A stretch of DNA of 45,398 bases, taken from contig NZ_PGGO01000031.1 of assembly GCF_003010955.1 (NCBI RefSeq), positions 1 through 45,398 of the forward strand, in the 5' to 3' direction. The first letter of the stretch is position 1. Every line of letters starts with the position of its first letter. Positions 30,870-39,122 of the stretch are shown piece after piece. The stretch comes from Phyllobacterium brassicacearum (GTDB taxonomy: Bacteria; Pseudomonadota; Alphaproteobacteria; Rhizobiales; Rhizobiaceae). A program made the translations under genes and the position numbers. A model generated the notes under the pieces. The model saw only the letters and a program-made list of their open reading frames with translations. It was not told where the DNA came from and ran no database searches.

Positions 30870-32543
30870 ATGGCTGCAAATTTGACCGATACTAAGGCGC
30901 GAAGCCGGACATACCGTCGTAGTGGAACGGCTTGGCTCGTGTCGGCCGGACTGGTAACCGCATTGGTGATGTTGCCGGTGCTGGCGCTCTTGATTCAGGC
31001 GTTGCAGGGCTCTGCCGGGTTGTGGTCTCACTTGATCAGCACTGTACTGCCAGTGGCCCTGAAGGACACGGTGATTCTTCTCTGCGGGGTAGGTCTGCTG
31101 GCGGCGGTGCTTGGCACGACGACTGCCTGGCTGGTCACCGCCTATGATTTCCCCGGAAGGAGTGTGTTGGAATGGGTGCTGCTGCTTCCGCTCGCCGTGC
31201 CAACATATATTATCGCCTACGCCTACCTCGACATCCTGCATCCGATAGGTCCTGTGCAAGGCGCCATTCGCTGGCTGCTCGGCTATTCAAGTCCTCGCGA
31301 ATTCCGGCTGCCGGATATCCGTTCCATAACTGGTTGCATCATCCTGTTGGGCTTCGTGCTCTACCCTTATGTTTATATTCCGACCCGGGCGATGTTCCTC
31401 ACTCAAACGGCCAATTTGATCGAGGCGTCACGAACCCTCGGCGTTTCACGGCGCCGCGTATTCTGGCATGTGGCGTTGCCACTTGCGCGCCCCGCGATCG
31501 CGGTCGGAATAAGCCTCGCTCTCATGGAGACTCTGAATGACATCGGAGCCTCTGAATTCCTGGGGGTGCGCACGCTCACCGTCTCGATCTATACGACTTG
31601 GATAACGCGGTCGGATCTGCCCGGGGCAGCGCAAATCGCGCTGTCATTGCTCTTCGTCGTGGTGGCGCTGGTTGCGTTCGAGCGTTGGGCACGGCGGGAG
31701 CAGCGCTATTCGATCAGTGCACAACGGAGCCGTTACTTCGAACCCCATAAAGTTGCCGCGTCAAAAGGCTGGCTCCTGCTTGGCCTTGGCCTTCTTCCGG
31801 TCATCATCGGATTTGTTGCCCCCGCGAGCTACCTTGTCACACATGCTTGGTCGCGCTTCTTGTTTGCCGGTTTGTCGTCCCGGTTTCTGACGGAGGCGGT
31901 CAACACAATCACCTTTGCAGCGGCGGCGACAGCAATCACCGTGGTGTTTGGCCTTGTCATCGCCTACGCGGTGCGCCTATGGCCAGGGCGGGTGTCAACC
32001 TGGTTCTACAGGCTTTCTACGATGGGTTATGCTGCGCCCGGCACGGTTATTGCCATCGGCGTTCTCATTGTGCTGGCGACGCTTGACCGCCTTATCAATG
32101 AAGCAGCCGGTGCCTGGCTCGGCCTGTCGACCGGATTGGTGTTCATGGGTTCCGGTGCGGCACTTCTTTATGCCTATACCGCCAGGTTCCTGGCTATATC
32201 TGCAGGCGGAACCGAAGCAGGGCTGGCGCGGATACCGCAGTCCTTCGACCATGCGGCGCGCACACTTGGCCAGACGACCGAGGGCACGTTCAGATATGTC
32301 CATCTACCGCTGTCAAAGGCTGCCCTGACGGCGGCGGGTCTGCTTGTCTTCGTGGATTGCGTCAAGGAACTGCCTGCGACCCTGCTTCTGCGTCCTCTCA
32401 ATTTCGAGACGTTTGCCACGCATCTCTATGGCGAGGCCGCGCGCGGCACCTATGAGGAAGCCGCCATTGCCGCTCTTGCGATCGTAATCATCGGCATTTT
32501 CCCGGTAATCCTCCTGTCGAAGGTTGGTCGGCCGAAGGTCTGA
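30870..32543 (+). CDS. fbpB: Ferric-iron ABC transporter permease (fused FbpB type)
   Basis: A 557-aa permease with about 12 membrane segments in two halves, each carrying an EAA loop: EASRTLGVSRRRVFWHVALPLARPAIAVG near 180-208 in the first half and HAARTLGQTTEGTFRYVHLPLSKAALTAAG in the second. This duplicated layout is typical of FbpB/AfuB-type iron permeases. It conducts Fe3+ from FbpA across the inner membrane, driven by FbpC. The start is not well marked: ATG 30870 lacks a clear Shine-Dalgarno, and a TTG at 30846 lies inside the hairpin at 30836-30857. The hairpin could therefore also limit its translation. Confidence 0.9.
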   Translation: MAANLTDTKARSRTYRRSGTAWLVSAGLVTALVMLPVLALLIQALQGSAGLWSHLISTVLPVALKDTVILLCGVGLLAAVLGTTTAWLVTAYDFPGRSVLEWVLLLPLAVPTYIIAYAYLDILHPIGPVQGAIRWLLGYSSPREFRLPDIRSITGCIILLGFVLYPYVYIPTRAMFLTQTANLIEASRTLGVSRRRVFWHVALPLARPAIAVGISLALMETLNDIGASEFLGVRTLTVSIYTTWITRSDLPGAAQIALSLLFVVVALVAFERWARREQRYSISAQRSRYFEPHKVAASKGWLLLGLGLLPVIIGFVAPASYLVTHAWSRFLFAGLSSRFLTEAVNTITFAAAATAITVVFGLVIAYAVRLWPGRVSTWFYRLSTMGYAAPGTVIAIGVLIVLATLDRLINEAAGAWLGLSTGLVFMGSGAALLYAYTARFLAISAGGTEAGLARIPQSFDHAARTLGQTTEGTFRYVHLPLSKAALTAAGLLVFVDCVKELPATLLLRPLNFETFATHLYGEAARGTYEEAAIAALAIVIIGIFPVILLSKVGRPKV

Positions 32544-32620
32544 TCGGGGTCGATGTTGTAATCGATCGGTGATTTTCTATTGAATTCTTGTCTCTATAGG
32601 TGCTGAATCAAGTTCGCTCG

Positions 32621-32656
32621 CCGGAGTGCTGATGAAAACAGCACTTGTAACTCCGG
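32621..32656 (+). terminator. Nested inverted repeat after the iron operon
   Basis: CCGGAGT and ACTCCGG at the ends enclose GTGCTG...CAGCAC, so the segment folds into a stem with an internal bulge (TTGTA on one side). It lies about 80 bp after the permease stop and 60 bp before the next start. There is no strong T-tract, so it may end the iron operon or be a leader structure of the following gene. Confidence 0.4.
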
Positions 32657-32714
32657 AGATGCTTAAATCTTTAACTAAATGGTAGCATCCAAGGGCAGGA
32701 GTAGGAGTATTGAG

Positions 32715-33110
32715 ATGAGGAATTTCAAGTCTTTTGCTATCATGAGCGTAGTTCTCACGTGTCTTGCAACGCCATCCGAAGCTCAAGCGCTGAATACAAT
32801 GGATGATGTCGGGCGTGTTATCGAGTCATGCTGGAATGCACCGTCGGAATCGAAAGGCACTGTGACCTTGAGTTTCAGCTTCAAACGCGACGGAAGTTTG
32901 ATCGGGCCACCGCGGCCAACGAGCATCGCGGTTGAGGGAGACGAAAAGGCGCGCAAAGAGTTCATTGCATCTGCGATCGACGCGTTGAGCAACTGCATGC
33001 CGTTGACGTTCTCGTCCGGACTGGCAGAGGGTATCGCGGGTCAGGTGTTCACAATGCCATTCTCGGCGCCCAAGGACGGGGACAGTACCCCTGTCGTGAA
33101 CACGCAGTGA
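32715..33110 (+). CDS. Small secreted protein, TonB/TolA C-terminal-like
   Basis: A 131-aa exported protein with a signal peptide (MRNFKSFAIMSVVLTCLATPSEAQA). The mature part has DDVGRVIESCWNAPSESKGTVTLSFSFKRDGSLIGPPRP, then AIDALSNCMPLTFSSGLAEGIAGQVFTMPFSAP. The Cys-Trp, repeated beta pattern and late Cys recall the small TolA/TonB C-terminal domain seen in rhizobial stand-alone proteins; the two Cys could form a disulfide. Function unknown. The ATG at 32715 has GGAG seven bases upstream; the longer frame from 32679 was rejected. Convergent with the sorbosone dehydrogenase-like gene. Confidence 0.75.
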   Translation: MRNFKSFAIMSVVLTCLATPSEAQALNTMDDVGRVIESCWNAPSESKGTVTLSFSFKRDGSLIGPPRPTSIAVEGDEKARKEFIASAIDALSNCMPLTFSSGLAEGIAGQVFTMPFSAPKDGDSTPVVNTQ

Positions 33111-33134
33111 ACCCGTGGCAGACCGTTCGCCGCC

Positions 33135-34466
33135 TCAATTCGGGACGACGCGCCAAATCGTATTGCCGACATCATCTGCGACCAGCAGAGCCCCGGACTT
33201 GTCGATCGCAACACCCACAGGACGGCCGCGAGCCGTGTCCGCATCGCTGATAAACCCAGTGAGGATGTCCTTAGGTGCTCCGTTCGGCTTGCCATTTTCG
33301 AACGGCACAAAGATTACCTTGTAGCCGCTGCGCGGCTTCCGGTTCCACGAGCCATGCTGGCCGATAAAGGCGCCGTTCCTGTACTCCTGGCCAAACAGCG
33401 AACCCGTGTTGAAAGTCAGTCCAAGCGAGGCGGTGTGGGGGCCGAGTGCATAGTCGGGTTTGATAGCCTTTTCAACCAGATCGGGTCTTGGCGGCTTGGC
33501 TCTCACATCGACATTTTGACCGAAGTAGCTGTATGGCCAGCCATAAAAACCACCGTCCTTGACGGATGTCATGTAGTCCGGCACCAGATCGCTGCCGATT
33601 TCGTCGCGTTCATTGACGGCCACCCACAGTTCACCGCTTTCGGGGTTCCACGACAGCCCGTTTGGATTGCGCAGACCCGAGGCGAAGACGCGGGTAGTTC
33701 GCGTCGCAAGGTCAATCTCAAGGACTGCTGCCCGGTTCCTTTCCGCCTCGAGACCGTTCTCGCCTACGTTGCTGTTTGACCCGGCGGTCGCATAGAGTTT
33801 CTGTCCGTCGGCGCTGGCGATCACATCCTTCGTCCAGTGATGGTTGATGGGAAAACCTGGTAAATCGACGATCTTTTCGGGGGCGGCCGCGATCTTCATA
33901 TCACCGTCGGCATAGGGAAACGCAACGATGGCGTCCGTATTGGCCACATAAAGTTTCCCATTGGACAGGGCCATGCCGAAGGGCGAATTCAGCCCTTCCA
34001 GAAAGGGTTCATGGATTTCGGCAACGCCGTCATGATCAGCGTCGCGCAGCAGAGTGATGCGGTTGGCGCTCGTCACCTTTGCTCCTGCCCGCCTCATGAC
34101 AAGGCTGGCAATCCAGCCGCGAAGACTGAAGCGGGGATTGTCATCGACTGGATTATTTGTCTCAGCAACCAGGACGTCGCCATTGGGCAAGACATGCAAC
34201 CAGCGCGGATGATCGAGATCTTTGGCAAAGGCGTTCACTTTGAGCCCCAATGCCGCCGTGGGTGTTGCACCTCCAGGCCATGGATCCGCCTTGGCGACAT
34301 TGACCGTAGGGATCGGCTTGGGATTAGGCGGAGGCAGTGTCGGGTCGGGTCCATATCCCTGTTCGATCGGGATTGTTGCGGATTCGCGCGAATAGAAACG
34401 GACGCCGCCAATGACGAGCACTGCAAGAACGGCTATTATTACGATACCAAGCGCCAGGGATTTCAT
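33135..34466 (-). CDS. Sorbosone dehydrogenase-family PQQ-type beta-propeller protein
   Basis: A 443-aa protein with one N-terminal membrane anchor or signal ([22 protein letters not shown]) and a proline-rich linker. A six-bladed GDH-like propeller follows. Visible motifs are [84 protein letters not shown] and [17 protein letters not shown]. This fits the L-sorbosone/soluble glucose dehydrogenase family, which oxidise aldoses or sorbosone with PQQ in the periplasm. PQQ binding cannot be proved from these motifs. AGAGGA precedes ATG. A hairpin at 34513-34532 lies in its leader. Confidence 0.88.
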   Translation of the reverse strand: MKSLALGIVIIAVLAVLVIGGVRFYSRESATIPIEQGYGPDPTLPPPNPKPIPTVNVAKADPWPGGATPTAALGLKVNAFAKDLDHPRWLHVLPNGDVLVAETNNPVDDNPRFSLRGWIASLVMRRAGAKVTSANRITLLRDADHDGVAEIHEPFLEGLNSPFGMALSNGKLYVANTDAIVAFPYADGDMKIAAAPEKIVDLPGFPINHHWTKDVIASADGQKLYATAGSNSNVGENGLEAERNRAAVLEIDLATRTTRVFASGLRNPNGLSWNPESGELWVAVNERDEIGSDLVPDYMTSVKDGGFYGWPYSYFGQNVDVRAKPPRPDLVEKAIKPDYALGPHTASLGLTFNTGSLFGQEYRNGAFIGQHGSWNRKPRSGYKVIFVPFENGKPNGAPKDILTGFISDADTARGRPVGVAIDKSGALLVADDVGNTIWRVVPN

Positions 34467-34512
34467 TTGCCGATCCTCTGAACGGAGCGTTGCCGGATTT
34501 CAAAGCAGGAAC

Positions 34513-34532
34513 TGGGACGGCTCGCCGTCCCA
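34513..34532. promoter_or_regulatory. Perfect 8-bp hairpin in a divergent spacer
   Basis: TGGGACGG-CTCG-CCGTCCCA is a perfect stem with a four-base loop, 46 bp upstream of the sorbosone dehydrogenase-like start. It would lie in that gene's mRNA leader. A further small dyad, ATCAA-GCGT-TTGAT, sits at 34569-34582 in the same spacer. Either could be a regulatory structure; no regulator is known. Confidence 0.4.
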
Positions 34533-34645
34533 CGGGATTGGATCATATTCCTCACTTGATAACACCCCATCAAGCGTTTGATCGATAACGAAATTTTGAA
34601 AACTTTGTTTACACATTCAGGGCACGGAGACGCTAAGACAGCGGC

Positions 34646-34990
34646 ATGTTCGAACGGTTGATACAATTCCTGCTCAGCGTGATCATGGTGGCCAGCCTTG
34701 GCCTGCACGGCATAGTCCATGCCGCCGCGTCCGGTGTGCCTGTTGGCATCGCGGCTGCCGCGTGGCAGCAACGCTTAGACGCGCCCGCCGACGACAGCGG
34801 TCCCATTTTATCGACCGGTAGTGGATTCGACTGTTCCTCACGCAAGCAAATTTGCCATGGTGACTGGTTCGGCCTGGCGGTGGGCGGGCCAATCCGCATT
34901 GTTCAGGCAGCCTCTCCGTTATTGGTCATATCAGCTCCGCAGGCCAGTTCCTGGCTTCCTGGTGTCCTGCAGAAGCCGCCTCGCATCTGA
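34646..34990 (+). CDS. Small hypothetical exported protein
   Basis: A 114-aa frame with a signal-peptide-like start (MFERLIQFLLSVIMVASLGLHGIVHAAA, cleavage near 27). The rest has two Cys (DCSSRKQICHG) and a C-terminal hydrophobic patch. No family is recognised. Support is the export signal and position in an otherwise empty divergent spacer; against it are the weak Shine-Dalgarno and competing minus-strand frames. It ends 49 bp before the L,D-transpeptidase gene. Confidence 0.45.
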   Translation: MFERLIQFLLSVIMVASLGLHGIVHAAASGVPVGIAAAAWQQRLDAPADDSGPILSTGSGFDCSSRKQICHGDWFGLAVGGPIRIVQAASPLLVISAPQASSWLPGVLQKPPRI

Positions 34991-35039
34991 CTGTCCGTTC
35001 GCGACACAAGTTCAACAGACATCAGAAAACGAGGATGAA

Positions 35040-35603
35040 ATGATTACCAGACGTTGGTTTGCCGCTGGATTGGCGGCAACAGTGCTTGTGCCCGGGACAG
35101 CTTCGGCTCAGGCGAAGAAGAAATCTTTCCAGTTGGATGCAATGTACCAGCCGCAAAGCGTTCCTTATCAGACGGACTTGCCTGCCGGATCGGTTGTTGT
35201 CGATCCGAAGAACAAGTTCCTTTACCTCGTCGAGAGCAGTTCCAGCGCTTGCCGCTATGGCATCGGCGTTGGCCGTGCCGGTCTCGAATGGTCGGGCAAA
35301 GCAATCATTGGCCGGAAGGCGACCTGGCCACGGTGGATTCCGACCAAGGACATGATCAAGCGCGAGCCTGCCAAGTATGAGAAATATGCGGTGGGCGTCG
35401 ATGGCGGCCCGGCCAATCCGCTCGGGGCACGCGCCTTGTATCTTTATCGGGGCGGTCGCGACACGTACTACCGGATCCATGGCACGATCCAGCCATGGAC
35501 CATTGGGCGTGCCGTTTCCAACGGGTGTATTCGTCTGACCAACGATCACGTCATCGAGCTCTACGAGCGCGTTGGCGTCGGGGCGACGGTGGTCGTCCTG
35601 TGA
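35040..35603 (+). CDS. L,D-transpeptidase (YkuD domain)
   Basis: A 187-aa exported peptidoglycan enzyme. The N-terminus MITRRWFAAGLAATVLVPGTASA is a signal peptide with a twin-arginine-like TRRWF; cleavage near 23. The YkuD domain shows SVVVDPKNKFLYLVE, and the catalytic pair His147 in HGTIQPWTIG and Cys163 in SNGCIRL. Such enzymes form 3-3 cross-links or anchor outer-membrane proteins to peptidoglycan; in Hyphomicrobiales L,D-transpeptidases are numerous and important. GAGGA lies five bases before ATG. A strong terminator hairpin follows at 35611. Confidence 0.93.
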   Translation: MITRRWFAAGLAATVLVPGTASAQAKKKSFQLDAMYQPQSVPYQTDLPAGSVVVDPKNKFLYLVESSSSACRYGIGVGRAGLEWSGKAIIGRKATWPRWIPTKDMIKREPAKYEKYAVGVDGGPANPLGARALYLYRGGRDTYYRIHGTIQPWTIGRAVSNGCIRLTNDHVIELYERVGVGATVVVL

Positions 35604-35610
35604 CATTTGA

Positions 35611-35642
35611 AAGGTGCCGGTTTCCATCGAAGCCGGCACCTT
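35611..35642 (+). terminator. Stem-loop terminator of the L,D-transpeptidase gene
   Basis: AAGGTGCCGG and CCGGCACCTT are perfect 10-bp arms. With one G-T wobble the stem extends inward to a CATC loop. It begins seven bases after the stop codon. The U-tract is minimal, common for alphaproteobacterial terminators. Confidence 0.7.
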
Positions 35643-35803
35643 CGCGTCGGCATGAGTCCAAAGATGCTGTCCATATCCGTCGAATTGGGTATTGCAGTTA
35701 CAACGCAAATCTGAGATCGTTGAACAGCCCTGAAAAGCAAATAAAAACGAATGGGGTGTAGGGTGGAAACATAGTTTGCAATTCACTTATGTGGAGTTCA
35801 ACT

Positions 35804-35983
35804 ATGGTTTCAGATTCTAGTCATACCGAGAACATTCCGTCGTATAAGGTTCCAAAGCATCATCCTGCACAGAGCGGGAGACTATTCTTGTGCCTGGAAG
35901 ACAGGCAACTGCTGAAGTCGGCACAGTTTTGGCAAGCCTCCAAAAATTGCATTCAGGACCTTGGGCATAGGGGGTGGATGTGA
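35804..35983 (+). CDS. Possible 59-aa ORF coupled to the DUF982 gene
   Basis: A short frame starting MVSDSSHTEN and ending GHRGWM, with GTGGAG eight bases upstream of ATG. Its TGA overlaps the ATG of the DUF982 gene (TGATG), which suggests translational coupling. I recognise no family and composition is unremarkable. It may be a leader peptide or a decayed gene; moderate to low confidence. Confidence 0.35.
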   Translation: MVSDSSHTENIPSYKVPKHHPAQSGRLFLCLEDRQLLKSAQFWQASKNCIQDLGHRGWM

Positions 35984-36237
35984 TGGAAGACAAGACTTTT
36001 GCAACGCCGGTGATGGTTAGCCTTGGTGCTATGGGGCTTCGGTTCGTTGCTTCCGTGTGGGAAGCATTGGAGTGTTTGCGAAACCAATGGCCGCAGCAGG
36101 ACAGTTTGGAATACAAGCGCGCCGTGCGCATTTGTAAGGATGCGCTCGAGGGTTGGATGTCGGCTGCCAAGGCAAGACAGGCCTTTGTCAAGGCTGCGCA
36201 ACGTGCCGGTGTGTTCGTTGATTCTTCGGCGAAATAA
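35983..36237 (+). CDS. DUF982 domain protein
   Basis: An 84-aa protein matching DUF982, a small family almost confined to rhizobia and relatives. The pattern is FATPVMVSLGAMGLRFVASVWEALECLRNQWP, then YKRAVRICKDALEGWMSAAKARQAFVKAAQRAGV. Family function unknown; members often occur as paralogues and tend to be stress or stationary-phase expressed. ATG 35983 has GGGGGTGG upstream and overlaps the preceding short frame's stop. Confidence 0.85.
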   Translation: MEDKTFATPVMVSLGAMGLRFVASVWEALECLRNQWPQQDSLEYKRAVRICKDALEGWMSAAKARQAFVKAAQRAGVFVDSSAK

Positions 36238-36427
36238 CTGGGGCTCTTTCAACCGGCCTGTTTTCCATCCAGTTGCCGCGGCGCAGTAAACGGTGGTCGT
36301 GCGCCGCCCGTCGTGAAGGCATCGCTTGTTGCCTGAACACCCAAGGAATCCCAGCGGATATGTTTCACCGCCGCTCGCAGGCCACGCTCGTTCCCGACCT
36401 TGAGGCGGCGTGCCAATTATCCTTTGT

Positions 36428-36456
36428 TTGGCAATATATTTTCAAAAATATATCAC
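36428..36456 (+). promoter_or_regulatory. Candidate modABC promoter
   Basis: TTGGCA (36428-36433) and TATCAC (36451-36456) are spaced by exactly 17 bp, a plausible sigma-70 pair, 65 bp before the modA start. The spacer is filled by the first Mo-box-like palindrome, so a bound repressor would block polymerase. Confidence 0.5.
36432..36455. promoter_or_regulatory. Mo-box 1 (ModE-type operator)
   Basis: ATATATTTT-CA-AAAATATAT is a perfect dyad at 36434-36453. Aligned to the known ModE consensus CGnTATATA-N6-TATATAnCG, the 24 bases agree at most defined positions (left CAATATATT, right AATATATCA, spacer TTCAAA). It lies between the candidate -35 and -10 elements of modA. ModE is encoded at the end of this operon. 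Confidence 0.6.
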
Positions 36457-36474
36457 TGGCTATCTGACGTCTGC

Positions 36475-36498
36475 CGATATATTCAGACAGATATCTCG
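36475..36498. promoter_or_regulatory. Mo-box 2 (ModE-type operator)
   Basis: CGATATATT-CAGACA-GATATCTCG fits the ModE consensus CGnTATATA-N6-TATATAnCG with exact N6 spacing and both outer CG pairs kept. It lies 23 bp before the modA ATG. Its centre is 43 bp (about four helical turns) from that of box 1, so two dimers could sit on the same DNA face. Confidence 0.62.
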
Positions 36499-36520
36499 AT
36501 GCCTGAACTGGAGGATAAGT

Positions 36521-37315
36521 ATGGGTATTCAACGTCGACAGTGGGTCAAAATGGCTGTTGCTGCGGTTGCGGCAACATGGCTCGGCATATCGTCTGTAGC
36601 AGCACCAGCTCAGGCAGCGGAAAAGGTAACCGTCTTCGCGGCGGCCAGCCTCAAGAACGCGCTCGATGACATCACCGCTGCCTGGCGGCAAGAAACCAGT
36701 AAGGACGCGACGATCTCCTATGCCGCAAGTTCGGCCCTGGCAAAGCAGATCGAGTCCGGTGCACCTGCAGATATATTCATTTCGGCCGACCTCGACTGGA
36801 TGGACTACGTTGAAAAGAAGAACCTGATCAAGAAGGATACGCGCACGAATCTCCTCGGCAACCGCATCGTTCTCGTTGCTCCGAAAGACAATGCCGAGCC
36901 GGTCGAGATCATAAAGGGTTTCGACCTCGCCAAGCTCCTGGGTGACGGCCGTCTTGCCATGGGGGCGGTTGACTCTGTCCCAGCCGGTAAATACGGCAAG
37001 GCCGCTCTTGAGTCGCTTGGCGTGTGGTCATCGGTTGAGAGCAAGGTTGCCGGAGCCGAAAGTGTGCGCGCGGCGCTGCTGCTCGTATCGCGTGGCGAGG
37101 CGCCCTATGGCATCGTCTACCAGACCGATGCCGCGGCTGACAAAGAAGTGAAGGTCGTCGGCACGTTTCCGGAAGACAGCCACAAGCCGATCATCTACCC
37201 GATTGCAGTCCTCAGCGAGAGCAAGAATGCCGATGCGGTGTCGCTGTTTGATTACATCAAATCAGACAAGGCTGTGCCATTCTTCGAAAAGCAAGGGTTT
37301 ACTATGCCCAAGTGA
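36521..37315 (+). CDS. modA: Molybdate-binding periplasmic protein ModA
   Basis: A 264-aa protein with a long signal peptide (basic MGIQRRQWVK, hydrophobic MAVAAVAATWLGISSVAAPAQA, cleavage near 32). The mature opening EKVTVFAAASLKNALDDITAAW, with the ligand-binding Ser in AASL and in AASSALAKQIESGAPADIFISAD, is diagnostic of ModA. VDSVPAGKYGKAAL near 150-163 is the other oxyanion-contact segment. It captures molybdate (or tungstate) for ModBC. ATG 36521 follows GGAGGATAAGT. Frames starting earlier run through the operator region and are rejected. Confidence 0.95.
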   Translation: MGIQRRQWVKMAVAAVAATWLGISSVAAPAQAAEKVTVFAAASLKNALDDITAAWRQETSKDATISYAASSALAKQIESGAPADIFISADLDWMDYVEKKNLIKKDTRTNLLGNRIVLVAPKDNAEPVEIIKGFDLAKLLGDGRLAMGAVDSVPAGKYGKAALESLGVWSSVESKVAGAESVRAALLLVSRGEAPYGIVYQTDAAADKEVKVVGTFPEDSHKPIIYPIAVLSESKNADAVSLFDYIKSDKAVPFFEKQGFTMPK

Positions 37316-37347
37316 CTACACATTGATCAGGGTGGGGGCCTGACATC

Positions 37348-38049
37348 TTGAACTGGTTCTCACTCACCAATGAAGAATGGACAGCGGTCCATCTCACTCT
37401 GCGCATTGCATCGGTGGCGATGCTTGTCAGCCTGCCTTTTGGCATCGCTGTCGGCTGGTTGCTGGCGCGGGGCAGGTTCTGGGGCAAGTCCATTCTCAAC
37501 GGCCTTGTGCATCTGCCGCTGATCCTGCCGCCCGTCGTAACGGGGTTCATCCTGCTTCTCCTGTTCGGCAGGCGCGGCCCAATCGGTGCGTTTCTCGCTG
37601 AACATCTTGGCATTGTCCTGTCGTTCCGCTGGACTGGCGCAGCGCTTGCCTGCGGCGTGATGGGCTTTCCCTTGATGGTCCGCAGCATCCGGCTTTCAAT
37701 TGAGGCGGTCGACCGCAAACTTGAAGATGCGGCAGGGACTTTGGGCGCAAGCCCCCTTTGGGTTTTCACGACCGTTACGCTGCCGCTGATCCTGCCCGGG
37801 ATCATCGCCGGCATGATCCTCTCCTTCGCCAAAGCCATGGGCGAGTTTGGTGCGACGATCACGTTCGTCTCCAATATTCCGGGTGAGACGCAGACATTGT
37901 CGGCCGCGATCTACACATTCACGCAGGTGCCGGGTGGAGATGCGGGCGCGTTTCGCCTGACGATCATCTCTGTCATCATCTCAATGATCGCGTTGATGGC
38001 GTCGGAATTCATGGCCTATGTCGTCGGTCGCCGGGTGGATATCGAATGA
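37348..38049 (+). CDS. modB: Molybdate ABC transporter permease ModB
   Basis: A 233-aa permease with five or six membrane segments. The N-terminal EEWTAVHLTLRIASVAMLVSLPFGIAVGWLLARG, LPLILPPVVTGFILL and the EAA loop EDAAGTLGASPLWVFTTVTLPLILPGIIAG are typical of ModB. The C-terminal AMGEFGATITFVSNIPGETQTLSAAIY is a strong signature. It starts with TTG after a GGGGG Shine-Dalgarno and its end overlaps modC by ATGA. Confidence 0.94.
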   Translation: MNWFSLTNEEWTAVHLTLRIASVAMLVSLPFGIAVGWLLARGRFWGKSILNGLVHLPLILPPVVTGFILLLLFGRRGPIGAFLAEHLGIVLSFRWTGAALACGVMGFPLMVRSIRLSIEAVDRKLEDAAGTLGASPLWVFTTVTLPLILPGIIAGMILSFAKAMGEFGATITFVSNIPGETQTLSAAIYTFTQVPGGDAGAFRLTIISVIISMIALMASEFMAYVVGRRVDIE

Positions 38050-39122
38050 CCCTGCATTTTGAAGCAAAGCATAGGCTTGGCAAGTTTGCTCTCGATGCTG
38101 CGTTCACTTCAGACCGGGGCGTCACGGCACTGTTTGGGCGTTCTGGCTCCGGCAAGACCTCGATCATCCGTATTATCTCGGGCCTCACTCGCCCGGACCA
38201 AGGAAAGCTTGTGGTTGACGGCGATGTGCTCGTGGACACGCAGAAGGGTATTTTCGTTCCGAAGCACAAGCGCCGGTTTGCCACAGTATTTCAGGAGGGG
38301 CGGCTGTTTCCGCACCTGACTGTCCAACAAAATCTGAACTATGGCCGCTGGTTTGCCCCCAGGGACGAGCGCGCCGACAATTTTTCAAGGATTGTCGATC
38401 TGCTTGGTATCGGATCGATATTGGACCGGCGTCCGGAGAAACTGTCGGGTGGCGAAAAGCAGCGCGTTGCCATCGGCCGGGCCTTGCTGTCGTCACCACG
38501 CCTCTTGCTCATGGATGAGCCGCTTGCGGCGCTTGACGACGCCCGGAAGATGGAAATCCTTCCCTATCTCGAAGCATTGCGTGACGAAGTTAATATACCG
38601 ATCGTCTATGTCAGCCATTCGGTGCCTGAAGTCGCGCGACTGGCCGACCGCGTTATCGTCGTAAGCGAGGGCAGGGTGGCGATGGCGGGTACGGCATCGG
38701 CCGTGTTGAGCCAGCCTTCTGTTTCAATCACAGCCGATCGCACGGAGGCGGGTTCGCTGGTGGAGGGCAGGGTGGAGCATTACGACGCAAGACATCGACT
38801 TCTGACTATCGGCTTCAAGACCTTGCGAATTTATGTTTCGGGGACTGAAATCGCGGAAGGGAAAGCGGTTCGCGTCCATATTCTTGCCAAGGACGTGATG
38901 CTTTCGACCGTGCAGCCCGAACAACTGAGCGCACTCAATATTCTGGAAGGCACGGTCAGTGAGATCAGCCACGATCAGGCCGGAACAGTCGATGTTCGTG
39001 TTGATTGCCAAGGAACGCCAGTGTTGGCACGCATTACTGAGTTATCGTGCGAGCGGCTTGGCCTCACGCAAGGAACGCCGGTCTTTGCCATCATCAAGAC
39101 GGTTGCGCTGGAGCCTCACTGA
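38046..39122 (+). CDS. modC: Molybdate ABC transporter ATPase ModC
   Basis: A 358-aa ABC ATPase with Walker A GRSGSGKTS at 31-39, Q-loop VFQEGRLFPHLT, signature LSGGEKQRVAIGRA, Walker B LLLMDEPLAALDD and H-loop VSHSVPEV. The last 65 residues form a Mop/TOBE domain (ALNILEGTVSEI...VLARITELSCERLGL) that binds molybdate and lets the transporter be trans-inhibited by cytoplasmic molybdate. Translation is coupled to modB by a four-base overlap. The stop overlaps the convergent modE stop region by seven bases. Confidence 0.95.
   Translation: MTLHFEAKHRLGKFALDAAFTSDRGVTALFGRSGSGKTSIIRIISGLTRPDQGKLVVDGDVLVDTQKGIFVPKHKRRFATVFQEGRLFPHLTVQQNLNYGRWFAPRDERADNFSRIVDLLGIGSILDRRPEKLSGGEKQRVAIGRALLSSPRLLLMDEPLAALDDARKMEILPYLEALRDEVNIPIVYVSHSVPEVARLADRVIVVSEGRVAMAGTASAVLSQPSVSITADRTEAGSLVEGRVEHYDARHRLLTIGFKTLRIYVSGTEIAEGKAVRVHILAKDVMLSTVQPEQLSALNILEGTVSEISHDQAGTVDVRVDCQGTPVLARITELSCERLGLTQGTPVFAIIKTVALEPH

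Noticed and set aside
30189..31259. A 356-residue minus-strand frame across fbpA and fbpB
   Set aside because: Both plus-strand genes are clear; the frame crosses their boundary and is His/Arg/Gln-rich like antisense translations.
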